Program-made: the position numbers and the translations under genes | Shown here: positions 14,174-20,629 of the stretch, in pieces | Position numbering within the stretch: the stretch's first letter is position 1 | Layout of the letters: each line of letters starts with the position of its first letter | Source: JBMNTP01 sp050945795 | GTDB lineage: Bacteria > Bacillota > Clostridia > Christensenellales > MGBC116941 | DNA: 20,629 nt | NCBI GenBank assembly: GCA_050945795.1 | Contig: JBMNTP010000031.1 | Span: 1-20,629 of the forward strand | Reading direction: 5' to 3' | The notes under the pieces: model-generated | What the model was told of the DNA's origin: nothing | The model's database searches: none | Seen by the model: the letters and a program-made list of their open reading frames with translations, nothing else

Positions 14174-14215
14174 TTAAATAAATACTTTATAGTTTTTTTG
14201 AGAGGGGGTATGAAA

Positions 14216-15547
14216 ATGTCTTATGTGGAAAATGTTCTTGAACAACTAAAACTGAAAAACCCCGGTGAAAATGAATTTCTCCAGGCAGCTCACGAGGTGC
14301 TCGACTCCCTGCGTCCCGTTTTAAACAAGCATCCCGAATATCGCAGCGCCGGTATACTCGAGCGCATTACCGAGCCGGAGCGCCAGATTATATTCCAGGT
14401 CCCCTGGGTAGACGACTTAGGTACTGTTAGAGTCAACCGCGGCTTTCGCGTTCAATTTTCGAGTGCGGTAGGGCCATACAAAGGAGGACTGCGCTTCCAT
14501 CCTTCGGTTAATATAGGGATAATAAAATTCCTCGGCTTTGAACAGATATTTAAAAATTCGCTCACCGACCTTCCGATTGGCGGAGGCAAGGGAGGCAGCG
14601 ACTTTAATCCAAAGGGCAAATCGGAGCGGGAAATAATGGCGTTTTGCCAAAGCTTTATGCTGGAGCTGTTCCGCCATATAGGTCCAAACTGCGATGTTCC
14701 TGCCGGCGACATAGGAGTTGGCGGCCGCGAAATAGGCTATCTCTATGGACAGTACCGCCGCATTACAAACCAAAATGTCAGTGTGCTTACAGGAAAAGGG
14801 CTTGCCTACGGCGGCTCATTAGCGAGAACTGAGGCGACCGGCTTTGGGCTTATATATTTCCTAAACGAGATGCTGCGCGCCAAAGGCAAAGATATATCCG
14901 GCATGAGGGTAACCGTTTCGGGTTCCGGCAATGTAGCCATTTATGCGGCGCAAAAATCCATGGAGCTAGGAGCGCAGGTTTTTGCCATGAGCGATTCGTC
15001 CGGCTATATATACGACCCTGCCGGCATAGACCTCGCCGCCGTTAAGGAAATCAAGGAAATTAAGCGTTGCAGGATAAAAGAGTATCTCGAATATCGCCCC
15101 GGCGCACAGTTCCACGAACATGGCCGCATTTGGAATGCGCCTTGCGATGTGGCGCTGCCCTGCGCTACGCAAAACGAGCTCAACTTAGACGACGCCGAGC
15201 AGCTTATAAAAAACGGCTGCATAGCGGTAGCCGAAGGCGCGAATATGCCGTCTACTCCTGAAGCGGTACACGCTTTTCAAAAAGCCGGCGTTTCCTTCGG
15301 GCCGGGCAAAGCGGCAAACGCCGGCGGCGTAGCTACATCAGCGCTTGAAATGAGCCAGAACGCCATACGGCTGGCCTGGACGTTTGAGGAAGTCGACAAC
15401 AAGCTGCGCGACATAATGGTAAATATATTTAACAAATGCGCTACGGCGGCGGCAGAATACGGCTCTGAAGGCGATTACGCTTTGGGCGCGAATATCGCCG
15501 GTTTTAAAAAAGTCGCCGATATAATGCTGGCTCAAGGCGTTGTATAA
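14216..15547 (+). CDS. gdhA: Glutamate dehydrogenase, hexameric, probably NADP-dependent
   Basis: This enzyme interconverts 2-oxoglutarate plus ammonium and L-glutamate in the cytoplasm, linking carbon and nitrogen metabolism. The 443 residues match the usual hexameric class I length. The substrate pocket contains GPYKGGLRFHPSV (K89 in it) and LPIGGGKGGSDF with catalytic K125, and the catalytic Asp lies in VPAGDIGVGGREIGY (D165). The Rossmann domain has SGSGNVA (235-241). The second strand ends in MSDSSG, like the NADP-type E. coli enzyme, so NADPH-linked assimilation is the more likely direction; cofactor remains inference. The start at 14216 is chosen because AGGGGG lies seven bases before it, whereas an in-frame ATG at 14210 is too close. 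A bidirectional terminator follows the gene. It is divergent from the two-component operon. Confidence 0.97.
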   Translation: MSYVENVLEQLKLKNPGENEFLQAAHEVLDSLRPVLNKHPEYRSAGILERITEPERQIIFQVPWVDDLGTVRVNRGFRVQFSSAVGPYKGGLRFHPSVNIGIIKFLGFEQIFKNSLTDLPIGGGKGGSDFNPKGKSEREIMAFCQSFMLELFRHIGPNCDVPAGDIGVGGREIGYLYGQYRRITNQNVSVLTGKGLAYGGSLARTEATGFGLIYFLNEMLRAKGKDISGMRVTVSGSGNVAIYAAQKSMELGAQVFAMSDSSGYIYDPAGIDLAAVKEIKEIKRCRIKEYLEYRPGAQFHEHGRIWNAPCDVALPCATQNELNLDDAEQLIKNGCIAVAEGANMPSTPEAVHAFQKAGVSFGPGKAANAGGVATSALEMSQNAIRLAWTFEEVDNKLRDIMVNIFNKCATAAAEYGSEGDYALGANIAGFKKVADIMLAQGVV

Positions 15548-15577
15548 GCCAAGGTAAGTAGTTTATTCATCAAAAGT

Positions 15578-15607
15578 AAAAGCGGTCGGTTTTAAACCGG
15601 CCGCTTT
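15578..15607. terminator. Bidirectional terminator between gdhA and the dehydrogenase gene
   Basis: Arms AAAGCGGTCGGTT and AACCGGCCGCTTT (one T-G mismatch pair) form a long stem with a very short loop. On the plus strand GTGTTTATG follows; on the minus strand TTTTACTTTTG follows. It can serve both gdhA and the convergent dehydrogenase gene, better on the minus strand. Confidence 0.75.
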
Positions 15608-15648
15608 GTGTTTATGATTATAAAGTTTTCATATCCGTAATATTATTC

Positions 15649-16458
15649 CTACATATATTTAGAGCACGGTACATTAGAAGGCGTTTCCAAATCGCCCAGC
15701 GAGAAGCCGCCGTCAACCATTATAAGCTGGCCGGTAAGATACGGCGCGGCGTTAGAAGCGAGGAAAACAACGGTACCGTCAAGGTCGTGCTCTCCGCCAA
15801 ACCTGCCCGCCGGAGTCTGTGCCAACACACCGTCACGCCACTTGGGATCATCAACAGCCGTCTTGGTTTGCTCTGTCGGGAACCAGCCCGGCCCTATACA
15901 GTTCACTGTTATACCGTAGCTCCCCCAGTCTCCCGCCATGGCCTTTGTCATCTGCACAACGCCCATACGGCTGGCCGCGTAAACCGAGCAAAAAGACATA
16001 GGACGCAGGCAGTTTGCCGAGCCTATCGTTATAATGCGACCGTATCTGTTTTTAAGCATACTCTGACGTGCCGCCTCCTGCGCTGTAAAAAACGCTCCGC
16101 GAAGGTTTGTATCCATAATAGCATTATACTCGTCCCATTCTATGTCGGCAGCGTGTTTGCGTATATTCATGCCGGCGTTGCACACAGCTATATCAAGCTT
16201 GCCGAATTCACCCACCGCCGCAGAGATAGCGTTTTTAATGCTGTCATGCGAGCGTACGTCTAGCTCTATAGGCAGCGCCTTTACACCCATCGCCTCTATT
16301 TCAGAGCAGGTGCCTTTTAGCGAGTCTGTCGTTCTGCTTGTCACAGCCACATCGGCACCCGCTTGCGCCAACGCCTTCGCCATATATCTGCCAAGACCAC
16401 GACTAGCCCCTGTTATTATGGCCGCGCGGCCTTTTAATGAAAACATATCCCCGCTCAT
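15649..16458 (-). CDS. Short-chain dehydrogenase/reductase, gluconate 5-dehydrogenase-like, with Y-x-x-x-R
   Basis: This is a classical SDR of 269 residues, a Rossmann-fold oxidoreductase using NAD(P). The cofactor motif TGASRGLG (16-23), the NAG motif (94-96), N118 and the catalytic Ser S147 and Tyr Y160 are all in place. The invariant lysine four residues after Tyr is Arg (R164 in YAASRMG; codon CGT at 15967-15969). The pattern (LNGKVAIVTG-like start, ending YLTGQLIMVDGGFSLG) resembles gluconate 5-dehydrogenase, KduD and related sugar-acid dehydrogenases. The C-terminus has an extra tail (LETPSNVPCSKYM). An ATG at 16458 follows a GGGGG site at nine bases, and an independent promoter lies upstream. 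Sugar-acid genes gnd and a KdgK-like kinase lie 1.5 kb away, which supports but does not prove a sugar-acid substrate. Confidence 0.88.
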   Translation of the reverse strand: MSGDMFSLKGRAAIITGASRGLGRYMAKALAQAGADVAVTSRTTDSLKGTCSEIEAMGVKALPIELDVRSHDSIKNAISAAVGEFGKLDIAVCNAGMNIRKHAADIEWDEYNAIMDTNLRGAFFTAQEAARQSMLKNRYGRIITIGSANCLRPMSFCSVYAASRMGVVQMTKAMAGDWGSYGITVNCIGPGWFPTEQTKTAVDDPKWRDGVLAQTPAGRFGGEHDLDGTVVFLASNAAPYLTGQLIMVDGGFSLGDLETPSNVPCSKYM

Positions 16459-16533
16459 AAAGAATTACCCCCTGAATTATGAAATGTTATTGTTGCGATT
16501 TGATTCTTGAAACGGAATTTTTTAATACTTATA

Positions 16534-16562
16534 ATTATAGCTTACTCGCCGCCGTCGGTCAA
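16534..16562 (-). promoter_or_regulatory. Promoter of the short-chain dehydrogenase gene
   Basis: On the minus strand TTGACC (16557-16562) and TATAAT (16534-16539) are exactly 17 bases apart. Initiation near 16527 gives a leader of about 70 nt. Confidence 0.75.
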
Positions 16563-16655
16563 ACGCCGCCCTGCCCGATTGCCGAATAAGGAAGAAGCTG
16601 TATCCATTTAACATTGTACCGTCGCCGAAAATATGATAAATTTATGATGCGTACA

Positions 16656-16683
16656 TTGTGTGCTGTTAGATTGGATTTATAAA
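16656..16683 (+). promoter_or_regulatory. Candidate promoter of the lipoprotein gene
   Basis: TTGTGT (16656-16661) and TATAAA (16678-16683) are 16 bases apart, about 50 bases before the start. A second candidate, TTGTAC (16614-16619) with TAAATT (16637-16642) at 17 bases, lies further upstream. The -10 of the nearer one is better. Confidence 0.45.
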
Positions 16684-16731
16684 ATCGCCAACAGCCTCAA
16701 CAGACCGTATAGACCGAAAGGAGATATGGTT

Positions 16732-17511
16732 ATGGTCGGAAAGCTAAGTAAAAAGATAGCCGCTTTCATTACCGCCTCCCTGCTAGCCTTACTGATGACA
16801 GGATGCGTTGACTGGCTTGTCGCCGGCCTGCTTGAGGCGGGCGGAGATATAATAAGCGTTAAGGCTGAAGCGGATGCCGAATATGATTCCTATGCGGTTA
16901 CAATAAAGTCATTGGCGTTTATATCGGGTAAAGACGTCACTCTTGAAGTGCGTCCTTCAAACGGGCCGGCTCAGGTTGAAGTACAATGCGCTCAAGACTT
17001 GGTGTCGCGCTACGGGCTGGTTATAGAAATATCGGGAGACGAAATAACCATACATTCAGATGTATTAAAGCCGATGCGCACCGATAAGCTTAATATCACC
17101 ATACATGGCACCTGCCGCAGCATAGATATCGATGGCGGGTATGAAGTTGATATAGACGCTTCCGGCGTGCAGAACTTCTCACTTAACGCAAACGGCGCGC
17201 TGCAGGGCAAAGTTTACGGACTTAATACCGAGCAAACCAAATGCTCCATAGACGGCGCCGCCGATATACAATTCGAGGGGGCTTCCCGACTTTTTAGCGG
17301 CGTTATAAACGGAGCGGGCCAGCTTGACTCCAAAGAACTAGACGCGCAGGACGTAACTCTTGTTATAAATGGAGCCGGTGCCGCCACCCTCGCCTCCCCT
17401 CTCGCGCTCGACGCCACCATAAACGGCGCGGGTTCCATAGGCTACCACGGCGATCCGCAACCGCTCAAGCGTCAGGTAAATGGAGCGGGCTCCATCGAAA
17501 GGCTCGATTGA
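16732..17511 (+). CDS. Lipoprotein with GIN/DUF2807-like adhesin-head domain
   Basis: The 259-residue product begins with a basic MVGKLSKK, a hydrophobic stretch and the lipobox LMTGC with Cys25. It is therefore a predicted lipoprotein anchored on the outer face of the membrane. The mature part is rich in short beta-strands. It includes VTLEVRPSNGPAQVEVQC and KLNITIHGTCRSIDIDGGYEVDIDASG, then four NGAG turns (GVINGAGQL, LVINGAGAA, ATINGAGSI, RQVNGAGSI) in the last 75 residues. This pattern matches the right-handed beta-helix of DUF2807 (GIN, putative auto-transporter adhesin head) proteins. The ATG at 16732 lies eight bases after AAGGAG; the frame upstream has no better start. Its cellular role is unknown in this family; surface binding or envelope sensing are guesses. 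It stands alone, flanked by a divergent gene and a repeat-rich gap. Confidence 0.82.
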   Translation: MVGKLSKKIAAFITASLLALLMTGCVDWLVAGLLEAGGDIISVKAEADAEYDSYAVTIKSLAFISGKDVTLEVRPSNGPAQVEVQCAQDLVSRYGLVIEISGDEITIHSDVLKPMRTDKLNITIHGTCRSIDIDGGYEVDIDASGVQNFSLNANGALQGKVYGLNTEQTKCSIDGAADIQFEGASRLFSGVINGAGQLDSKELDAQDVTLVINGAGAATLASPLALDATINGAGSIGYHGDPQPLKRQVNGAGSIERLD

Positions 17512-17543
17512 GCAGGGTCTGATTGGATATAATGAGGAAATGA

Positions 17544-17564
17544 TATGAGGGCGCCGCCCTCATA
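17544..17564. repeat. Inverted repeat 1 (9-bp arms)
   Basis: TATGAGGGC and GCCCTCATA with a 3-base loop, 32 bases after the lipoprotein stop. No T-tract follows on the plus strand. Confidence 0.8.
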
Positions 17565-17570
17565 CTCCCG

Positions 17571-17594
17571 CTTAAGGGACAATTGTCCCTTAAG
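17571..17594. repeat. Inverted repeat 2, a perfect 24-bp palindrome
   Basis: CTTAAGGGACAA is followed directly by its own complement TTGTCCCTTAAG, with no spacer. A protein-binding site for a dimer is as likely as an RNA hairpin. Confidence 0.85.
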
Positions 17595-17603
17595 AATCCC
17601 GTT

Positions 17604-17631
17604 TTAAAATGCCGCTTATGCGGCATTTTAA
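17604..17631. terminator. Inverted repeat 3, probable bidirectional terminator
   Basis: Perfect 12-bp arms TTAAAATGCCGC and GCGGCATTTTAA flank a TTAT loop. The A-rich and T-rich stem ends give a hairpin with a short U run on either strand, so it may end the lipoprotein transcript. Confidence 0.55.
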
Positions 17632-17662
17632 GATTGGGTTTCCCAAATATATTCCATTGATT

Positions 17663-17739
17663 GGCCGCCAAATGGCGGTCTTTACTCTAAGCCTACAACA
17701 GACGCAAGTGGTTTCTTTTAGCTCCACCTTTTCTTTTCC
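17663..17739 (+). repeat. Direct repeat unit A (about 77 bp)
   Basis: The unit begins with the hairpin GGCCGCC-AAAT-GGCGGTC and ends with GTTTCTTTTAGCTCCACC followed by TTTTCTTTTCC. A diverged second copy lies 113 bp further on. The first 16 bases and the last roughly 28 bases are well conserved between copies, while the middle has drifted. Confidence 0.75.
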
Positions 17740-17773
17740 TGCAACAAAGACAGAAATACTAACGAACACCTGA

Positions 17774-17853
17774 AAGGCCGCCAAATGGCGGCCTTCGCTT
17801 TAAACCCATAACAAGTGTACGGGGTTTCTTTTGGCTCCACCTTTTCTTTTTCC
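17774..17853 (+). repeat. Direct repeat unit B (about 78 bp) with a perfect hairpin
   Basis: The copy opens with the perfect hairpin AAGGCCGCC-AAAT-GGCGGCCTT. The middle differs from unit A, and it closes with GTTTCTTTTGGCTCCACC and TTTTCTTTTTCC. A shortened inverted copy of the closing segment (GAAAAGGTGGAAAGAA, 17897-17912) abuts the gnd stop. Confidence 0.75.
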
Positions 17854-17912
17854 AAATACCCGTGTTCCGGGCACAGGTACCCGTCCTGGGCACCGGGAAA
17901 AGGTGGAAAGAA

Positions 17913-19361
17913 CTACACGTCATAAGTCGTTGCTACCGTATCACTGCCCTCTCCCGTCCAATTGGTATGGAAGAATTCGCCACGCGGCTTATCAAGCCTC
18001 TCATAGGTGTGCGCTCCGAAGTAATCGCGCTGCGCCTGAAGAAGGTTGGCGGGCAGGAATTCGCATTTATATCCATCGAAGTAGTTGAGCGCCGAGCATA
18101 GCGCGGGCGCGGGTATGCCGTTTTGTATGGCAACACCGGCAACCCTCCTCCAGCCGGGTACACGCTTTTCAAGCTCTTCTCGGAAGTAGGGCGTGAGAAG
18201 CAGGTTTGTAAGGTCGGGATCGGCGTCATACGCCTCTTTAATCTTGCCTAGGAATACAGAACGGATTATGCAGCCGCCGCGCCACATAAGCGCTATGCCG
18301 CCATAATTAAGCTGCCAGCCATACGTCTGAGCTGCGGCGCGCATTAAAGTATAGCCCTGTGCGTAGGATATTATCTTGGCGGCGTAGAGCGCCTTGCCGA
18401 GGTCGTCGATAAAAGCGTCCCTGTCGCCGTCAAACGATACCGGCGTTTTTTCAAACAGCTTAGACGCAGTAACCCGCTCGTCCTTCATGGCGGAGAGGCA
18501 ACGCGAGAATACAGCCTCGCCTATAAGCGTAAGCGGTACGCCTTCGTTTAAAGCGGATATGCCCGTCCATTTTCCCGTACCCTTCTGTCCGGCTGTATCG
18601 AGTATTTTATCAACAATCGGCAGACCGTCGGTATCGGCATAAGCGAGTATGTCCCGGGTAATCTCTATTAGATAGCTGTCCAGCTCGCCTTCGTTCCAAC
18701 GCGCGAAAACTTCATGCATTTCCTGCGCGCTCATGCCCAGCACATCGCGCATTATATGGTATGTCTCGCATATAAGCTGCATATCGCCATATTCTATGCC
18801 GTTGTGAACCATTTTGACGAAATGACCGGCTCCGCTGCCGCCCACCCAGTCACAGCACGGCTCGCCGTCCACCTTGGCGCTTATCGACTGGAATATGGGC
18901 TTTACATACTGCCATGCCTCATGCGAGCCACCCGGCATTATGGACGGGCCTTTAAGCGCGCCCTCCTCTCCTCCCGATACTCCTGTGCCAATATAGAGGA
19001 GGCCTTTGCTTTCAACATATTCGGTACGGCGTATGGTATCGGGGAAATGCGAGTTGCCGCCATCGATTATTATGTCGCCCTTTTCAAGAAACGGCATTAC
19101 CGCTTCGATGTAGTCATCTACCGGCTTTCCGGCTTTAACCATTATCATGATTTTGCGCGGCTTTTCAAGGTTTTGGACAAGCTCCTCAAGCGAATATGTG
19201 CCTATTATGTTTTTGCCCGCGGCTCTGCCGTTTATAAAGTTTTTAACCTTTTCGGTTGTGCGATTAAATACCGCCACCGTAAAACCTTTTGACTCCATGT
19301 TCATAACGAGGTTTTCGCCCATTACCGCGAGACCTATAAGCCCTATATCTGCTCTTTTCAT
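17913..19361 (-). CDS. gnd: 6-phosphogluconate dehydrogenase, decarboxylating (long form)
   Basis: Oxidises and decarboxylates 6-phosphogluconate to ribulose 5-phosphate in the pentose phosphate pathway, yielding NADPH. The 482 residues are typical of the long homodimeric class. The N-terminal Rossmann motif is GLIGLAVMGENL (7-18), and NRTTEK (33-38) after strand 2 is the NADP-type phosphate site. Further motifs are DGGNSHFPDT, SGGEEGALKGPSIMPGG, the catalytic HFVKMVHNGIEYGDMQ and the signature ILDTAGQKGTGKWT. The C-terminal HTNWTG tail reaches into the partner subunit, as in the family. The ATG at 19361 follows GGGGGAG. It is the second gene of an operon, 31 bases after a PfkB-type sugar-acid kinase. 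No glucose 6-phosphate dehydrogenase gene is in the window. Confidence 0.97.
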   Translation of the reverse strand: MKRADIGLIGLAVMGENLVMNMESKGFTVAVFNRTTEKVKNFINGRAAGKNIIGTYSLEELVQNLEKPRKIMIMVKAGKPVDDYIEAVMPFLEKGDIIIDGGNSHFPDTIRRTEYVESKGLLYIGTGVSGGEEGALKGPSIMPGGSHEAWQYVKPIFQSISAKVDGEPCCDWVGGSGAGHFVKMVHNGIEYGDMQLICETYHIMRDVLGMSAQEMHEVFARWNEGELDSYLIEITRDILAYADTDGLPIVDKILDTAGQKGTGKWTGISALNEGVPLTLIGEAVFSRCLSAMKDERVTASKLFEKTPVSFDGDRDAFIDDLGKALYAAKIISYAQGYTLMRAAAQTYGWQLNYGGIALMWRGGCIIRSVFLGKIKEAYDADPDLTNLLLTPYFREELEKRVPGWRRVAGVAIQNGIPAPALCSALNYFDGYKCEFLPANLLQAQRDYFGAHTYERLDKPRGEFFHTNWTGEGSDTVATTYDV

Positions 19362-19392
19362 ATTACTCCCCCTTGCATTGTTACTGCGCTTA

Positions 19393-20472
19393 TTACCGCT
19401 TTACTCTGGCGTTGCCCTGCCATATGCTCCAAACCTGCTCTTCATCAATGGGCAGCGCGTAATCGGTGAATGTTGTTGTGGCAAGCACGCCTGTCGCCCA
19501 GCCAAACTGTACCCATTTCTCCGGCTCCCAGCCCCTTAATATGCCATAAAGCAGGCCGCCCACAAAGCCGTCGCCCCCGCCTATGCGATCCAGTATCGAT
19601 ATGGGACGAGGATGAGCTACATGCCATGTGTCGTTGTTTAGCAAGATAGCGCCCCAAAGATGGTTATTAGCGTCGATTACCTCACGAAGAGTGTTGGCGA
19701 ATACCGACGTTTGCGGGAACGCCCTTTTTACATTCATTATCATTTCTTTAAAGTTCTCTATCTTATCTGCCAGCTCACTGCCACCTTCTTTGGGGCCTTC
19801 TATGCCCAGGCTAAGCTGGTAGTCTTCTTCGTTGCCTATAAGTATATCGGAAGCTTTGGCTATGCGGGTAAATACATCCCTTAGCTCTTCTTCTCTGTTT
19901 TCCCAGAAAGAGGCGCGGAAGTTAAGGTCGAAGGAAATTAGGGTGCCGTGCCGCTTTGCAGCCTCTGCAAGTTCCAGACAGAACACGCCTGTCTCATGCG
20001 ATAGCGCGGCTATAAGCCCGGATATATGCAGTATCTGCACGCCTTCTTGCCCGAATATCCTCTCAACGTCGAAATCCTTTATGTTGAGCGTACGCCCTAC
20101 TTCGCCCGCCCTATCGTTATATACTCTGGGTCCGCGCGAACCAAAGCCGCTGTCGGCAATATTTATCTGATGGCGGCAGCCCCACGGGCCGTCCGGCTCA
20201 ACCTCCTTGCCTTCATACGTCATATGCCTGGCCAGCAAGTCGCGTCTGATAAACTCGGCTATCGGGCTATCTTTAACAAAAGTGGTCAGCACCTTAACGG
20301 GCAAGCCGAGGGAAGCTGAAATGCTCGCCACATTGGTTTCGGCGCTGGTAGCATACAGCTTAAAATCGGTGCTCATATGCACCGGCTGCCTGTCAATCGG
20401 AGTAAGGCGCACTCCCATGCTTGTAGGTACGACCATAGAATAGGCAAAATCCTTTTTGAGTTTGTCCCGCAT
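19393..20472 (-). CDS. PfkB-family sugar-acid kinase, 2-keto-3-deoxygluconate kinase-like
   Basis: A ribokinase-fold ATP-dependent kinase of 359 residues. The C-terminal PfkB signature reads DRIGGGDGFVGG (295-306), with the catalytic base D301. The usual GAGDAF is GGGDGF here, a form seen in KDG-kinase-like members. FDLNFRASFW (181-190) and GNEEDY (213-218) also match KDG kinases. The N-terminal substrate region (TSAETNVASISASLGLP, 42-58) replaces the common GGAxxNVA glycines. The ATG at 20472 follows AAGGAG at eight bases. The operon partner gnd consumes 6-phosphogluconate, so phosphorylation of gluconate or a related acid is possible, but the fold class and motifs favour 2-keto-3-deoxygluconate. 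The substrate is therefore open. A promoter and a direct repeat lie upstream. Confidence 0.85.
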   Translation of the reverse strand: MRDKLKKDFAYSMVVPTSMGVRLTPIDRQPVHMSTDFKLYATSAETNVASISASLGLPVKVLTTFVKDSPIAEFIRRDLLARHMTYEGKEVEPDGPWGCRHQINIADSGFGSRGPRVYNDRAGEVGRTLNIKDFDVERIFGQEGVQILHISGLIAALSHETGVFCLELAEAAKRHGTLISFDLNFRASFWENREEELRDVFTRIAKASDILIGNEEDYQLSLGIEGPKEGGSELADKIENFKEMIMNVKRAFPQTSVFANTLREVIDANNHLWGAILLNNDTWHVAHPRPISILDRIGGGDGFVGGLLYGILRGWEPEKWVQFGWATGVLATTTFTDYALPIDEEQVWSIWQGNARVKR

Positions 20473-20496
20473 AACATTGTCTCCTTATCCCTATTT

Positions 20497-20517
20497 TATT
20501 AACGAAATACTATTAAC
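20497..20517 (-). promoter_or_regulatory. Direct repeat in the kinase-gnd leader
   Basis: TATTAAC occurs twice (20497-20503 and 20511-20517 on the plus strand) with a 14-bp period, between the likely -10 and the ribosome binding site. Such a position would suit a repressor, but the sequence is AT-rich and could be chance. Confidence 0.25.
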
Positions 20518-20521
20518 AAAG

Positions 20522-20559
20522 ATTATATATGTATATTATCACAGGCCGTTCAATCAGCC
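20522..20559 (-). promoter_or_regulatory. Promoter region of the kinase-gnd operon
   Basis: The minus strand carries TTGAAC (20548-20553) and, 20 bases on, TATAAT (20522-20527). TATATA two bases upstream of that gives an 18-base spacing. The AT-rich stretch and position fit a promoter, but the exact boxes are unclear. Confidence 0.4.
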
Positions 20560-20570
20560 AATCGTTTTTA

Positions 20571-20610
20571 GGCTCAAATAAAAGAGGGGACACGGCGCCG
20601 CCGTTTCCCC
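20571..20610 (-). terminator. Terminator of an upstream gene outside the window
   Basis: An 11-bp stem with one mismatch (20586-20596 with 20600-20610) is followed on the minus strand by TCTTTTATTTGAG. It would end a minus-strand gene lying to the right of the window and separates it from the kinase-gnd operon. Confidence 0.65.
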
Positions 20611-20629
20611 GACACGCCGGACAGGCAGC

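Larger units (their letters stand above)
17512..17912. other. Gene-free, hairpin-rich intergenic stretch
   Basis: This 401-bp gap between the convergent lipoprotein and gnd genes has no credible coding frame. It holds five separate inverted repeats, two diverged direct repeats of about 77 bp, a doubled GC-rich segment near 17864-17898, and an inverted remnant of the direct-repeat tail at 17897-17912. Some of these must act as terminators for the two flanking genes; the rest looks like a dispersed repeat or MITE-like element. Confidence 0.8.

Noticed and set aside
14417..15535. Minus-strand frames opposite gdhA
   Set aside because: Shadows of the strongly supported glutamate dehydrogenase reading frame.
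17831..18101. Plus-strand frames of 79-85 codons spanning the repeat gap and the gnd end
   Set aside because: They cross repeat sequence and antisense gnd codons, with no start signals or recognisable motifs.
18714..19292. 192-codon plus-strand frame antisense to gnd
   Set aside because: Opposite a gene with all 6-phosphogluconate dehydrogenase motifs; no ribosome binding site.

Overview
The window looks like chromosomal DNA from a Firmicute, most likely an uncultured gut-type member of the Clostridia. The signs are strong AGGAGG-type ribosome binding sites, sigma-A-like promoters, frequent GTG/TTG starts, a secG-rnr-smpB-ssrA neighbourhood, a LytR-CpsA-Psr wall protein and a lipoprotein with a Gram-positive-style signal. 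Most genes lie on the minus strand. This taxonomic call is inference from gene content; no 16S gene is present.

Layout. (1) 1-1375: the AT-richer end of a decayed integrated element. It holds a partial unknown gene running off the left edge, a pseudogene of a tyrosine recombinase, and an unrecognised ORF remnant abutting the 3' end of ssrA. (2) 1376-6150: trans-translation and RNA quality control. Reading on the minus strand the order is secG, rnr (RNase R), smpB, a lysA-type decarboxylase and ssrA (tmRNA, predicted tag ANNKTVALAA). A strong intrinsic terminator separates secG from rnr, and smpB and ssrA appear to have their own promoters. (3) 6228-7838: an LCP cell-wall ligase with a FIVAR-like helical stretch and a long Pro-Thr tail. 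(4) 7953-13917: a two-component system (OmpR-type regulator, PAS-containing kinase) followed by a three-gene MacAB-like export system (membrane fusion protein, ATPase, permease). All are on the minus strand, with 4-base overlaps inside each pair. (5) 14216-15547: glutamate dehydrogenase, divergent from the regulator and sharing a roughly 300-bp control region with it. (6) 15649-16458: a short-chain dehydrogenase with an unusual Y-x-x-x-R in place of Y-x-x-x-K. (7) 16732-17511: a lipoprotein with an adhesin-head-like (GIN/DUF2807-like) repeat domain. (8) 17512-17912: a gene-free stretch packed with perfect hairpins and two diverged direct repeats. (9) 17913-20472: a PfkB-family (2-keto-3-deoxygluconate-kinase-like) kinase and 6-phosphogluconate dehydrogenase operon. 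The right edge holds the terminator of an unseen upstream gene.

Functionally, the SmpB/tmRNA/RNase R set rescues stalled ribosomes and destroys the faulty mRNA and tagged protein. The two-component system probably controls the adjacent exporter. The sugar-acid genes plausibly feed gluconate-type substrates into the pentose phosphate pathway, and GdhA links carbon to nitrogen. I see no CRISPR array, no intact mobile element and no clearly new multi-gene system. The points most worth a second look are the ssrA-integrated remnant, the hairpin array at 17544-17912, the SDR with the altered catalytic lysine, and the membrane fusion protein with an apparently doubled lipoyl module.
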